Assembly: GCA_900319235.1 (NCBI GenBank)
Contig: ONNR01000001.1
Span: 212,035 to 276,034 of the forward strand
Source: an uncultured Prevotellaceae bacterium
GTDB taxonomy: Bacteria > Bacteroidota > Bacteroidia > Bacteroidales > UBA3663
DNA: 64,000 nucleotides
Direction: 5' to 3'
Within the stretch, counting starts at the first letter, position 1. Each line of letters starts with the position of its first letter. This document shows, piece after piece, positions 1 to 8,689 of the stretch. The translations under genes were made by a program, and so were the position numbers. Below the pieces are notes generated by a model. It ran no database searches, had not been told where the DNA came from, and worked only from the letters and a program-made list of their open reading frames with translations.

Positions 1-88
1 GTCTTTCAAACTTGTCATGTTGATGAAAATTTAATGGTTAGTGGAATTTTACAAAATTATTTAGTATTTATTTGTCGATTGACGATCG
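1..88. other. Intergenic edge, no gene seen
   Basis: AT-rich sequence downstream of the LacI-type regulator gene. No convincing coding frame or hairpin with a T-run was seen. The neighbour that would reveal the regulator's target lies outside the window. Confidence 0.5.
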
Positions 89-1111
89 TTAAATAGCCGA
101 ATCGCGTAATATCAAATTGTGGTTGACAATGAGATGCGATGGATGGTTCATCTCAGGTATCTCGCCGAGGTGGGACAGAAGCAGCTTGGCTGCCATTTCT
201 CCAATGCGCTGTTGGTGCAGGTCAAACGAGGCCAAAGGAGTGGAGAGATAATTGTCGAAAGGTTCGTTGGCAACACCAATGATGGCGATTTCGTCAGGCA
301 CCTTGATGCCTTTACGACGGAAGATATCGATTGCGGTAATTGCTGGGAAATCGCCGGCTGAGAAGATTCCATCGGGACGATCTTCCATCTGTAGGATACG
401 TTGTGCGGCTTCGGTACCGGCCTCAATGGTGATGGAACTCTGGAACAGCCATTCGTCGCGAAACGGAAGCCCAAAGTCTTCGAGAGCCTTACGATAACCT
501 TTGTACCGGTCGGAGTAGGAGGGTTGAACGAAAGGACCAGCGAAATGACATATTTTACGACACCCAAGTTTGTGCAACTGGACAACAGCATCATAACCAA
601 TCTGGTAATTGTCGTTACAAACGGAGTCACAATCAGAGACCTTGTCGGGCAAACGATCGAAATATACGAGGGGGATATTGTGCTGCGAGAGCATTTCGGG
701 ATAGACGGGATTCTGTGTTTCGGTGGAGAGTGAAACTGCTACGCCATCGACTTTCTTGGCAATCATAGCCTTGATAGCATTGGATTCCTGTTCTTCACTT
801 TCGCCGCTGGCTGCAATGATTACTTGGAATCCATGCTTTTGTGCTTGATCCTGGAATGATGATATGATAGTTGCAAAAAAGTTGCGGTCAATACGTGGCA
901 CTATAATACCAAGTACATTACCTTTGCCTGTGCGCAAATGGTGGGCCACAGGATCTGGAATGTAGTTTAATTCCTTTGCAAGTTTTTGCACCGCTTCGCG
1001 CGTTTTGAGACTAATGCGTGGGTTATTTTGCAAGGCTCGCGAAACCGTTGAAGCCGTAGTATGGAGTCTTTGAGCCAGGTCGTAAATAGTTACTTTTCCT
1101 TTTTCGCCCAT
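89..1111 (-). CDS. LacI/GalR-family transcriptional regulator
   Basis: A 340-residue protein of normal LacI-family length. The N-terminus (about residues 6-56) is a LacI helix-turn-helix: TIYDLAQRL, then TASTVSRAL, then the hinge-side LNYIPD. The rest is a periplasmic-binding-protein-like sugar sensor domain, with GNVLGIIVPRI at its start and DGIFSAGDFPAITAIDIF further on. Such proteins bind an operator as dimers and release it, or bind more tightly, when a sugar or sugar phosphate is present. The target is not visible because no transporter or catabolic gene adjoins it inside the window. Its own promoter contains an inverted repeat, which suggests autoregulation. Confidence 0.93.
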   Translation of the reverse strand: MGEKGKVTIYDLAQRLHTTASTVSRALQNNPRISLKTREAVQKLAKELNYIPDPVAHHLRTGKGNVLGIIVPRIDRNFFATIISSFQDQAQKHGFQVIIAASGESEEQESNAIKAMIAKKVDGVAVSLSTETQNPVYPEMLSQHNIPLVYFDRLPDKVSDCDSVCNDNYQIGYDAVVQLHKLGCRKICHFAGPFVQPSYSDRYKGYRKALEDFGLPFRDEWLFQSSITIEAGTEAAQRILQMEDRPDGIFSAGDFPAITAIDIFRRKGIKVPDEIAIIGVANEPFDNYLSTPLASFDLHQQRIGEMAAKLLLSHLGEIPEMNHPSHLIVNHNLILRDSAI

Positions 1112-1160
1112 GTTGATTAAGATAGGAAATGTTTTCTTTTGTTAAAGTGTTGTACGGGTG

Positions 1161-1192
1161 CAAAGATAATTGTTTTTACAATTAAATCCAAA
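1161..1192 (-). promoter_or_regulatory. Bacteroidetes-type promoter of the LacI-family gene
   Basis: Read on the minus strand: TTTG at 1192-1189, a 20-bp spacer, then TATCTTTG at 1168-1161. This is an exact match to the Bacteroidetes -33/-7 pattern, about 50 bp upstream of the ATG at 1111. Confidence 0.75.
1168..1183. promoter_or_regulatory. Inverted repeat inside the promoter, possible LacI operator
   Basis: AATTGT-TTTT-ACAATT, two perfect 6-bp arms with a 4-bp spacer, lies between the -33 and -7 elements of the regulator's own promoter. A dimer bound there would block RNA polymerase. Assignment to the adjacent LacI-type protein is inference; the site is AT-rich and lacks the central CG typical of many LacI-family operators. 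Confidence 0.4.
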
Positions 1193-1270
1193 TTTTTTAT
1201 AGAAAAAATGTGCAATAATAACAAAAATTGCATTAATGTCAATTCATCCTTCTGTTTTTTAGGCAATCGT

Positions 1271-2170
1271 TTACACTAAAGCCCAATGGCCACGAGCATT
1301 ATATTTTTCGTCGAACCAGGTTGCACAATCGGGTTGCTCTTGGTCAAAGATGCCAAAGAGAGCAGATCCTGATCCCGACATACTTGCATAGATGGCACCA
1401 CGTAGATAGAGTGTCTGCTTGATCATGTCAAGTTGCGGATATAGCGGGAAAACGGATTTTTCGAAATCGTTGTATATGCAATCCTTCCATTCATCAAGGG
1501 GACGGGTTAGCATCATATCAAGAGAAACGTCTGGCAATTGGGGATGGACACCACTATATGCCTCACGTGTACTTACGCCAAAGGGAGGTTTTACTACAAC
1601 GATATATTTGCCCTTAAGAGATAAGGTATGTGGGACTAGCTCATAGCCTATTCCTTCGCAATATTGAGCTTGCATCTTGTGATTATTGCTAGAAGTATTC
1701 AGCTGGTTGCCACATCGGCAAAAGAAAGCACAGTCGGCTCCCATGCGTGCTGCAATAGCCTCGAGTTCGTTATCGGTGACATCTAAGCCAAACATTTCTC
1801 GCAACATCAGCAAGGCATGTGCTCCATCAGATGATCCTCCACCAAGTCCTGCTCCAAAGGGAATCTGTTTTTCCAGATGCATTTCGACTGCAGGCAATTC
1901 TGGAAATCGGTCTTGTAATAATCGATATGCCTTCACGCAGAGGTTAAGTTCTGGGTCGCAATCTACTATAATTCCGGTCTGATACCAATGTACTTTGTTG
2001 TCATTCGTACTAATACAATTGGCAGCATTTACATCCGACATAGGAAGGATTTCGAGCGCATCACACCAGTTGATAGGATAGAATAGTGTCTGGAGGATAT
2101 GGTAGCCATCCTCGCGACGACGTGTAACATTGAGACCGATGTTGATTTTAGCTTCAGGAAATAATATCAT
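1271..2170 (-). CDS. ispE: 4-diphosphocytidyl-2-C-methyl-D-erythritol kinase IspE
   Basis: A GHMP kinase of the MEP isoprenoid pathway. It phosphorylates the 2-hydroxyl of CDP-methylerythritol with ATP in the cytosol. The N-terminus PEAKINIGLNV and the glycine-rich ATP loop PFGAGLGGGSSDGAHAL are diagnostic, and SMSGSGSALFGIF near the C-terminus is the third GHMP motif. The start is placed at the ATG giving MILFPEAKINIGL. A longer frame to 2218 would add 16 residues unlike the family. The protein is 299 residues, a little longer than usual for IspE. It is a single gene between the regulator and the divergent grpE operon. Confidence 0.93.
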   Translation of the reverse strand: MILFPEAKINIGLNVTRRREDGYHILQTLFYPINWCDALEILPMSDVNAANCISTNDNKVHWYQTGIIVDCDPELNLCVKAYRLLQDRFPELPAVEMHLEKQIPFGAGLGGGSSDGAHALLMLREMFGLDVTDNELEAIAARMGADCAFFCRCGNQLNTSSNNHKMQAQYCEGIGYELVPHTLSLKGKYIVVVKPPFGVSTREAYSGVHPQLPDVSLDMMLTRPLDEWKDCIYNDFEKSVFPLYPQLDMIKQTLYLRGAIYASMSGSGSALFGIFDQEQPDCATWFDEKYNARGHWALV

Positions 2171-2354
2171 ATATATTATATAATGTGTAAACGTAAGTGT
2201 GACAAAATTGCGCTGCAAATATAACTATTATTTTCGAAATATGGAAATCAACTCATCAAAAAAAACGTTATTTGAGAAAAAATAATGAAAATTTGTCTTG
2301 GCATAATATTTGCAGTGTTCCTGATATCGATTATTAACAAAAATTATAAATATT

Positions 2355-2945
2355 ATGGAAGAGAATAAGCAAACGATCAACGACGATGAGGTAAAGGTTG
2401 ACGATACCAAGGTTGTTGAGCCAGACAATGAAACTGAAGCACAGGATACGAAGCAAATTGAAGAAGAGGAACAACACGAACCAACACCAGAGGAGCGTGT
2501 AGCCGAACTGGAGGCGAAAGTAGAGCAGCTTCAAAAAGATGCTTTATACCGTGCTGCAGAGTTTGATAATTTCCGCAAGCGTACTATTCAGGAAAAGGCC
2601 GACTTGATCAAATATGGCAGTCAGAAAGCTATAGAAGCACTTCTGCCCGTCATTGATGACTTGGAACGTGCCATGCAACATATTGACAAGGCTGAGGACA
2701 TTGATAGCGTGAAAGAAGGAGTCGCGTTGATTATGCAGAAGTTTCAAGGCTACCTTAAACAACAGCAGGTCACCGTTATTCCCGCTAATCCAGGAGATGA
2801 CTTCGACGACAAGATCCACGAAGCCATCACAATGTTTCCTGCACCCGATCCATCTCTTAAAGGTAAAATTGTCGATTGTCCTACAAAGGGCTACAAGCTT
2901 TATGACAAGGTGGTTCGGTATGCGAAAGTAGTCGTAGGTCAATAA
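2355..2945 (+). CDS. grpE: Nucleotide exchange factor GrpE
   Basis: A 196-residue cytosolic co-chaperone that releases ADP from DnaK. Residues 1-50 are highly acidic and probably disordered. A coiled coil follows (RVAELEAKVEQLQKDALYR), then the GrpE signature AAEFDNFRKRTIQEK and the C-terminal beta-wing with CPTKGYKLYDKVVRYAKVVV. The length is normal. It is the first gene of a probable operon with the J-protein gene 26 bp downstream. dnaK itself is not in the window. Confidence 0.96.
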   Translation: MEENKQTINDDEVKVDDTKVVEPDNETEAQDTKQIEEEEQHEPTPEERVAELEAKVEQLQKDALYRAAEFDNFRKRTIQEKADLIKYGSQKAIEALLPVIDDLERAMQHIDKAEDIDSVKEGVALIMQKFQGYLKQQQVTVIPANPGDDFDDKIHEAITMFPAPDPSLKGKIVDCPTKGYKLYDKVVRYAKVVVGQ

Positions 2946-2971
2946 TTTATTAAAGGAGAAAATGTTATAAT

Positions 2972-4045
2972 ATGGCAAAGAGAGATTATTATGAGGTCTT
3001 AGGTCTCCAAAAGGGAGCTACGGCCGACGAAATAAAGAAAGCCTACCGAAAGTTGGCCATAAAATGGCATCCGGATAAGTGGCAGCAAGCCAGCGAGGCA
3101 GAGCAGAAAACCGCTGAACAGAACTTCAAAGAGGTCAATGAAGCTTACGCTGTTCTAAGCGATGAGCAAAAACGCGCTCGCTACGACCAGTTTGGACATG
3201 CTGGTATGAATGGCGGTTTCGGAGGCGGTGGCAGCACTGGAGGCTTTGATTTCAATGGAATGGACTTTGATCCATTCGATATTTTCAATGCCTTCTTCGG
3301 AGGTCCAAAGGGTCGTCGTGGTGGTACTACCTATACTTACACTACGTCAGGTAATCCTTTCAGTGGCTTTGAAGGATTTGGCTTTGGCAATGGCAACGAA
3401 GGTTTCAATCCTTTCCAACAGTCCGTTAAAGGTCAGGACATCAACATCACGTTGCGAGTCTCGCTCGACGATGTGATGAATGGAATTGACAAGAAAGTTA
3501 AGATCAAGCATTCTGTTGCCGATTCCACAGGTACAGTCCGTCAGGTTGAGGATATTATCCCTATCCATTTACCCAAAGGTGTAATGGAGGGACAGAAGTT
3601 TATGGCTAAGGGAAAAGGCAATTCTGCACCGGGTGGCAAAGGTGTTCCTGGCGACCTGATTGTCAATATCGAGGAAATACCTCATCCAGAACTTTTGCGT
3701 GACCAACAGGACTTAGTTTACAACTGCCTCATTTCTTTCCCAACGGCTGCTTTAGGTGGTCCTGTAGAGATTCCTACCCTTAATGGTCGTGTGAGAATAA
3801 ATGTTCCAGCAGGTACCCAGCCTGGTAAAATTTTACGTCTGAAAGGCAAGGGCTTGCCATCGAAGGATACTGGCAATATTGGTGATCTGATAGTCAATAT
3901 TCTTGTGTTTGTTCCCGAGAAACTATCGTCTGATGAAAAGAAAGCCGTAGAGAAACTCGCTAAAGGCACGAACTGCATCCCGACCGAGGAGAATCGAAAG
4001 TCAATGTTCAGCCGTATCAAGTATTTCTTTACTAAACAGGAGTGA
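2972..4045 (+). CDS. DnaJ/CbpA-type J-domain co-chaperone lacking the zinc finger
   Basis: A 357-residue J-protein. The J domain (1-75) has the HPD motif in KWHPDKW. A long Gly/Phe-rich linker (about 78-150) follows, then the two beta-barrel substrate-binding domains beginning at [19 protein letters not shown]. Where a canonical DnaJ has four CxxCxGxG zinc motifs, the chain runs straight from KKVKIKHSV to [16 protein letters not shown], so this is a class II (CbpA-like) architecture. It stimulates DnaK ATPase and delivers clients. The position directly behind grpE is where a zinc-finger DnaJ is usually encoded. The TGA overlaps the region just ahead of the next ATG, suggesting coupled translation. 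Confidence 0.9.
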   Translation: MAKRDYYEVLGLQKGATADEIKKAYRKLAIKWHPDKWQQASEAEQKTAEQNFKEVNEAYAVLSDEQKRARYDQFGHAGMNGGFGGGGSTGGFDFNGMDFDPFDIFNAFFGGPKGRRGGTTYTYTTSGNPFSGFEGFGFGNGNEGFNPFQQSVKGQDINITLRVSLDDVMNGIDKKVKIKHSVADSTGTVRQVEDIIPIHLPKGVMEGQKFMAKGKGNSAPGGKGVPGDLIVNIEEIPHPELLRDQQDLVYNCLISFPTAALGGPVEIPTLNGRVRINVPAGTQPGKILRLKGKGLPSKDTGNIGDLIVNILVFVPEKLSSDEKKAVEKLAKGTNCIPTEENRKSMFSRIKYFFTKQE

Positions 4046-4047
4046 TT

Positions 4048-4308
4048 ATGAAAGACCTATGGTATCAGACCGAAGGGACCTGCTCGAGGTTCATTCATGT
4101 CGAATTGAACGATGACGATGTAATTCAGGATGTGCAATTCATAGGTGGATGTCACGGCAATCTTCAAGGTATATCTTCTCTCGTGAAAGGACAAAAGGCA
4201 CAGGAAGTGATTGACAAGATCAAGGGTATACGATGTGGAAATAAACCGACATCTTGTCCAGACCAACTGTCAATAGCACTGGCCAAAGCCATTGAATCAG
4301 CTCGTTAA
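4048..4308 (+). CDS. Small TSCPD-domain protein (TIGR03905-like)
   Basis: An 86-residue protein with the family signature TSCPDQLS near the C-terminus and two further conserved cysteines (GTCSRF and GGCHGNL). The TSCPD domain also occurs at the C-terminus of B12-dependent ribonucleotide reductases, where its cysteines are thought to bind metal; the stand-alone protein has no established function. The ATG at 4048 is chosen over an in-frame GTG at 4042, which lies within the stop region of the upstream J-protein gene. The 2-bp spacing implies cotranscription with grpE and the J-protein gene. Confidence 0.85.
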   Translation: MKDLWYQTEGTCSRFIHVELNDDDVIQDVQFIGGCHGNLQGISSLVKGQKAQEVIDKIKGIRCGNKPTSCPDQLSIALAKAIESAR

Positions 4309-4329
4309 ATGACAAATTTCGTTAAAATG

Positions 4330-4366
4330 TACGCAATCTTCTTGGTTTTTCCAAAAAGATTGCGTA
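4330..4366 (+). terminator. Rho-independent terminator after the grpE operon
   Basis: Perfect 11-bp stem TACGCAATCTT / AAGATTGCGTA (4330-4340 and 4356-4366) followed by a run of T. It overlaps the promoter of the next gene. Confidence 0.8.
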
Positions 4367-4372
4367 TTTTTG
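4342..4372 (+). promoter_or_regulatory. Promoter of the M23/LysM peptidase gene, nested in the terminator
   Basis: TTG at 4342-4344, a 20-bp spacer, and TATTTTTG at 4365-4372. The -7 element uses the T-run of the preceding terminator and ends 4 bp before the ATG at 4377, so the mRNA should be almost leaderless. Confidence 0.6.
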
Positions 4373-4376
4373 CAAC

Positions 4377-5327
4377 ATGAAATTCGATAAAATATTATTG
4401 TCGCTTGTTGCGACATTTATTTTGACGGACTGTATTTGGGCAAAGGGAGATGTGGTACCTCAGGTACATCGCGACATTCATCGCACACTTCAGGAGCAAC
4501 AGGATGTTGCACGTTTTTTTCATACGATGTCTGATTCCGTCAATACTTTGGAAGGTGAAAAACCCTTCGAGCTGCGTCCCGAACTGGATCTTTACAGCGA
4601 TTGGAATGATAATTTTGACCCAATGAATGGCAAAATACCTGCCAATATTCCTAACAATGTTGATATTGATCTTTCAGGATGGTATCCTCCTATTAAGGGG
4701 ATGGTGACTTCGCCTTTTGGTTGGCGCAAGGAGCGAATGCATAAAGGTGAAGACATTAAATTGTATATTGGCGATACGGTTCGTGCTGCTTTTGATGGCA
4801 GAGTTAGGATCTGCCGAAGCGATCGTCGTGGCTATGGAAACTTCTATGTTATTCGTCATGACAACGGTCTTGAAACTATCTATGGCCATCTGTCAAAACA
4901 TATTGTCAAACAAGATGAATATGTGAAAGCTGGTCAGGCTATTGGACTTGGAGGAAGCACCGGACGCAGTACGGGGCCACATCTTCATTTCGAGATGCGC
5001 TATATGGGTATTGCCTTGGATCCGGCCGATCTAATCGACTTCGTCACATTTCAACCTCGTTCACAAATCTTTAAGCTCGATCGAAAACGTGCCGAATGGG
5101 AGCAATCGAACAAGGGTAAGAGAAGTGCGTTGGCAAGTTCAAGAGGTTCATCGAGTCGATCTAGTGGTTCAAGAAGATCTTCGCCCGCCATTCATGTGGT
5201 CCGTAAGGGTGATACCTTGGGAGGTATTGCTCGCCGATACGGAACGACAGTCAATCGTCTGTGCAAGCTTAATGGAATCAGGGCTAATACCAAACTGCAG
5301 TTGGGTAAACGACTTAAGATTAAATAA
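4377..5327 (+). CDS. Secreted M23 (LytM) peptidase with C-terminal LysM domain
   Basis: A 316-residue envelope protein. Residues 1-22 form a signal peptide ending near DCIWA. The LytM zinc site is seen as HKGED (HxxxD) and HLHF (HxH), with the typical TSPFGWR and GSTGRSTGPH motifs. A serine/arginine-rich linker precedes a LysM module (HVVRKGDTLGGIARRYG) that should bind peptidoglycan glycan strands. Family members cleave peptide cross-links or, when degenerate, activate amidases; here the metal ligands are intact, so an endopeptidase role in cell-wall remodelling or division is likely. It has its own promoter and stands apart from the chaperone operon. Confidence 0.93.
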   Translation: MKFDKILLSLVATFILTDCIWAKGDVVPQVHRDIHRTLQEQQDVARFFHTMSDSVNTLEGEKPFELRPELDLYSDWNDNFDPMNGKIPANIPNNVDIDLSGWYPPIKGMVTSPFGWRKERMHKGEDIKLYIGDTVRAAFDGRVRICRSDRRGYGNFYVIRHDNGLETIYGHLSKHIVKQDEYVKAGQAIGLGGSTGRSTGPHLHFEMRYMGIALDPADLIDFVTFQPRSQIFKLDRKRAEWEQSNKGKRSALASSRGSSSRSSGSRRSSPAIHVVRKGDTLGGIARRYGTTVNRLCKLNGIRANTKLQLGKRLKIK

Positions 5328-5362
5328 ATAGCTATAGTTACTGTAGCAAATAACTAAACAGT

Positions 5363-5542
5363 ATGGATCCAATTGAAATTATGCAGAAGGTCCTGCGCAT
5401 CCTTTTCTACGTTTTGGTCATTGGCGCATTGGTTGGCTTTGCCCAAGACCACTGGTTCGGTAACCCAAATACCTATTGGATTTGGTGCGGCTTAGGTGCC
5501 ATTGGTGCTTCGCTGGTACGTTTCTTCCTGCGATTTGTGTGA
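5363..5542 (+). CDS. 59-residue hydrophobic small membrane protein
   Basis: Open frame from ATG at 5363 to TGA at 5540-5542. It starts MDPIEIMQKVLRILFYVLVI and has one or two membrane helices (about residues 9-26 and 37-57) around a polar segment containing QDHWFGNPN. A strong terminator 9 bp after the stop supports its being a real last gene. It lies 35 bp behind the M23/LysM gene, so the two are probably cotranscribed. I do not recognise the family; an accessory role in the envelope is only a guess from context. Confidence 0.7.
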   Translation: MDPIEIMQKVLRILFYVLVIGALVGFAQDHWFGNPNTYWIWCGLGAIGASLVRFFLRFV

Positions 5543-5550
5543 AAAATCAT

Positions 5551-5582
5551 AAAGGCATGGTTCTCGATGGAACCATGCCTTT
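5551..5582. terminator. Strong intrinsic terminator
   Basis: Perfect 13-bp stem AAAGGCATGGTTC / GAACCATGCCTTT with a 6-nt loop. It lies between the plus-strand small membrane gene and the convergent aminopeptidase gene and could serve both directions. Confidence 0.85.
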
Positions 5583-5624
5583 GTTAATGTTAGTAGTTGA
5601 TTGCAAAAGATGCGAGTTAAAGGA

Positions 5625-6950
5625 TTACCCCCAGAAGAACTCGGAGAAGGCCCTGATGACATACTCCTGATCCTTGATACTGCCTGTTTCACGTATTGAA
5701 TGCATGCCCCAAACGCCATTGCCCATATCTACGCCTCTGAATGGGAGAGAGCTGGTTAGAATATTACCTAGTGTACTTCCTCCAGCGATATCGCTGTGAT
5801 TGACAAACCGCTGATATGGAACACCTGCTCGGTGACATATTTCACTGAAGACAGCAGCGCCGTCTGCATCGGTTGCATATTTCTGGGCAGCATTGACCTT
5901 AATGATGGGGCCTCCTCCGAGAACAGGGTGATTGGTCGGGTCCATCTTTTCACCATAGTTTGGATGCCAGGCATGTGCGTTGTCGGCACTCACCATAAAA
6001 CTGTTCTCTATCATACGATAGAAATCGTCGCGAGGATCACTGTTCAGTCCGAGTGATCTGTTTTGTGCGATGACTAGACGTCGGAGCACTTGTGAGAGGA
6101 AAGGAGAGCCTGCGCCTTGTTTTGTGCCGCTTCCTGTTTCCTCGTTGTCAAAGATGGCCAATACCATTGTCTGACGTTGTAACTCCTTTGTTTTTTCTTC
6201 ACTCACAACTTCTCCAAGCATTGCTTGCATTCCCGCATGTACCATCGACAAGTCGTCAAGACGTCCTGCCGAAATGAATTCTTTTTGCAGACCGACTTCG
6301 CAGGCTGGAGTCGTATCGTAAAGATATAGGTCGAAATCGAGGATATCTTCAGCTGCTACATCAAGGTGTGATGCAATAAGTTTTAGTAAAAGACCATTGT
6401 ATGAAAGTTGATCGTTGATTATGCCTAATACGGGAAGCATATCCTTTTGTTTCGACAATTTGACACCATCGTTGACCTGCCGGTTGAAGTGGATAGCTAG
6501 GTTTGGAATGATGAGCAACGGCTCCTTGATATGGAGAAGACGTGTCTGAGGGTGCAATGGATCGCTGGAGCGAAGCATTACACGTCCTGCCAAGGATAGA
6601 GGACGGTCGAACCATGTGCTCATGATTGCGCCTCCGTATAACTCTGTATTCAGTTTTACAAATCCTTTTTCCATCAGGATTTCTGGATTGGGTTTGATGC
6701 GGAAGGTTGGCGAATCACAGTGAGCGCAAATGATTCGGATGCCACTTTCTCCAAGAGGCATTGATCCTAATCGAATGGCATAGAGTGAAGAATCGTTCTT
6801 GGTGACGTAAAGTTTATCTCCTGGCTTTACGTCGAGCATAGGCTTAGTGGGGTCAAACTTGTAGAAACCTGCTGCTTGCAACTGTTCTTCGAGCGTTGCT
6901 ACAGCAAGATAATTGACGGGACTTGAATTTAGAAAATCTATCAGATTCAT
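5625..6950 (-). CDS. M18-family aminopeptidase
   Basis: A 441-residue cytosolic metallo-aminopeptidase. M18 enzymes remove N-terminal residues, often acidic ones, from peptides. Metal ligands and catalytic motifs are in order: ICAHCDSPTFRIKPNP (His), AGRLDDLSMV (Asp bridging the metals), DNEETGSGTKQGA (Glu pair), VSADNAHAWHPNY, and VNHSDIAGGSTLGN (last His). Length matches the family. It is probably the last gene of a minus-strand series that includes the MscS channel 3 bp upstream. The annotation as aspartyl aminopeptidase or as a broad M18 enzyme cannot be separated by eye. Confidence 0.93.
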   Translation of the reverse strand: MNLIDFLNSSPVNYLAVATLEEQLQAAGFYKFDPTKPMLDVKPGDKLYVTKNDSSLYAIRLGSMPLGESGIRIICAHCDSPTFRIKPNPEILMEKGFVKLNTELYGGAIMSTWFDRPLSLAGRVMLRSSDPLHPQTRLLHIKEPLLIIPNLAIHFNRQVNDGVKLSKQKDMLPVLGIINDQLSYNGLLLKLIASHLDVAAEDILDFDLYLYDTTPACEVGLQKEFISAGRLDDLSMVHAGMQAMLGEVVSEEKTKELQRQTMVLAIFDNEETGSGTKQGAGSPFLSQVLRRLVIAQNRSLGLNSDPRDDFYRMIENSFMVSADNAHAWHPNYGEKMDPTNHPVLGGGPIIKVNAAQKYATDADGAAVFSEICHRAGVPYQRFVNHSDIAGGSTLGNILTSSLPFRGVDMGNGVWGMHSIRETGSIKDQEYVIRAFSEFFWG

Positions 6951-6953
6951 GTA

Positions 6954-7790
6954 TTATTCCTTAATTAGAGTTACATCGAGTTTGTTGAACGGGAACATAA
7001 AGCCCGAGTTGCGGAGCTGCTGATAAACTTCGTATTTCATATAACCCATGACTGCCCAGTAATCAGCACTCTTGCACCAAGAACGTGTTGCGATGGTGCA
7101 ACCGCTTTCTCCCATATTTGCGAGGCCTTGCCACGGGCCGGCAACGGGTTCGCCTTCGATAGGCTCCTTGAGTATGAGCGGGCACGCATTCTGAATCTTT
7201 TCGATGGCCTCGCGCACTTTTTCATAATCGGTGCCATAGCAGAAGTCAAAGTTGACGTCTACACGACGGTATGGCTGTTTTGAGTAATTGACCATAGAAC
7301 CTGTCGAAAGACCGCCATTAGGAATAATGATAGTCTTGTTGTCGGTAGTGACCAAGATGGTGTTGAAGATTTGTATATCCTTTACAATGCCTTCGTAGCC
7401 TTGGGCAGCAATGAAATCACCGACCTTATAAGGCTTGAAAAGAAGGATCATCACACCACCGGCGAAGTTGCCAAGTGTGCCCGACATCGCCATACCGATG
7501 GCTACACCGGCACCGGCAAAGAGTCCGACGAATGCTGCGGTATCGACGCCCAAAATATTGATTATTGCGATAATCAGACAGAGCCAGAGACCAACCTTGA
7601 TGATGCTCTCGAGGAAGCCTTGGAGTGAGTCTTCGACACCCTTTTTGTCCATCATCTTGGTGCTGATCTTGCAGACCTTGTTGATTGCCCATTTGCCGAT
7701 GATATAAACGACAATAGCAATTACAATCTTCCAAAATAGAGCTTGGATGAATGCACTAATTACAGAGTAGTTTAACATTAATTTTTCCAT
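6954..7790 (-). CDS. Small-conductance mechanosensitive channel, MscS family
   Basis: A 278-residue inner-membrane channel that opens under membrane tension and releases solutes on osmotic downshock. Three transmembrane helices are visible: about residues 8-32, 60-85, and the pore-lining TM3, which carries the Gly/Ala pattern GLFAGAGVAIGMAMSGTLGNFAGG. The beta domain follows (PYKVGDFI, IIIPNGGLSTGSMVNYSK), then the C-terminal cage. Length is close to E. coli MscS. It is separated from the downstream aminopeptidase by 3 bp. Confidence 0.95.
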   Translation of the reverse strand: MEKLMLNYSVISAFIQALFWKIVIAIVVYIIGKWAINKVCKISTKMMDKKGVEDSLQGFLESIIKVGLWLCLIIAIINILGVDTAAFVGLFAGAGVAIGMAMSGTLGNFAGGVMILLFKPYKVGDFIAAQGYEGIVKDIQIFNTILVTTDNKTIIIPNGGLSTGSMVNYSKQPYRRVDVNFDFCYGTDYEKVREAIEKIQNACPLILKEPIEGEPVAGPWQGLANMGESGCTIATRSWCKSADYWAVMGYMKYEVYQQLRNSGFMFPFNKLDVTLIKE

Positions 7791-7832
7791 CGTGTTTAGT
7801 TTTAAGAGGTTAATATTGGTTTTGATAATATG

Positions 7833-8645
7833 TCAATTGCCTTCAGCTTCCTCAATTTCTTTACGCAATATCATCTGCTCAAGATATTGGATCTTAAGTC
7901 CTGCAGTCTTGTTCTCCTGCTGTAGACGTGTATTTTCGCGAAGGAGAATACCGAGCTCATAGGTAGCGGCGATTCGTGCACGAGTTTTTGGACCGATGTT
8001 AACCATTAGTTCCTTGCCATCAATAGATATATAGTTGGCTTTCAGATTCTTGTCATCAACGTGTTGAGCAATGAATCCTAAAGCGCCGTTATCGGTATCC
8101 GCATTGGCTAATACGATACTGTCATTCGACATCCCTTCAGTGACTTTGCCAGCATAGGTGAAAGTAACAGCCTGGTAATGCGTGCCTCCGATATCATAGC
8201 TATAGTTTGTACCATCGTTGGGCTCTATGGTTTTTGTTGTAATTTCTGTGCCGTCGCTTGCGTTGATTCGAACTTGATGAACAACAAAGTTTTTCGGCCC
8301 GCAATATGTTGCTATGAGTTGAGTGCGGCCATATTCATCAACAGCACAGCGAACATAGGACTTGTTCAAGTTCTGACTTGGATCCATACCTTCAGGACGG
8401 AATCTTCCAAGGTCGTCGTATTGCGTCTTCTCATACTCAAAGCCCTTGCTTTTGGCTGTGTTGATTTGGGGTATAAGGGCCATCATAAGTGAATCGGTAG
8501 CCTTCAGCGTTTGACGTTCGGTTTGAAGCTGAGAGCGGAACTTTTCGAGTTGTTCGGCTCGACGTAGCTTGACAGATGGTCCATTCGACCCAGAGCAGGA
8601 TACAAGGACAAGTGCGATGAGTAAATAGAGGATGTTAGATTTCAT
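7833..8645 (-). CDS. Lipoprotein of unknown function
   Basis: A 270-residue protein starting MKSNILYLLIALVLVSCSGS, with a lipobox LVSC and Cys at about 17. A longer in-frame start at 8675 would add an asparagine-rich ten-residue extension that weakens the signal peptide, so the inner ATG is preferred. Heptad-like segments occur after the lipid anchor (RRAEQLEKFRSQLQTERQTL) and at the C-terminus (LRENTRLQQENKTAGLKIQ). The middle looks like beta structure. No enzyme motif is seen. It lies between relA and mscS on the same strand, 43-44 bp from each, and may be cotranscribed. Confidence 0.8.
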   Translation of the reverse strand: MKSNILYLLIALVLVSCSGSNGPSVKLRRAEQLEKFRSQLQTERQTLKATDSLMMALIPQINTAKSKGFEYEKTQYDDLGRFRPEGMDPSQNLNKSYVRCAVDEYGRTQLIATYCGPKNFVVHQVRINASDGTEITTKTIEPNDGTNYSYDIGGTHYQAVTFTYAGKVTEGMSNDSIVLANADTDNGALGFIAQHVDDKNLKANYISIDGKELMVNIGPKTRARIAATYELGILLRENTRLQQENKTAGLKIQYLEQMILRKEIEEAEGN

Positions 8646-8689
8646 ATTATTATTGTATTGATTGTTATTTTTCATATTTCTTTTAAATG

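Noticed and set aside
2171..2354. Clear grpE promoter
   Set aside because: A TAATATTTG-like string is present near 2310, but no TTTG partner at the proper spacing was found, so it was not listed.
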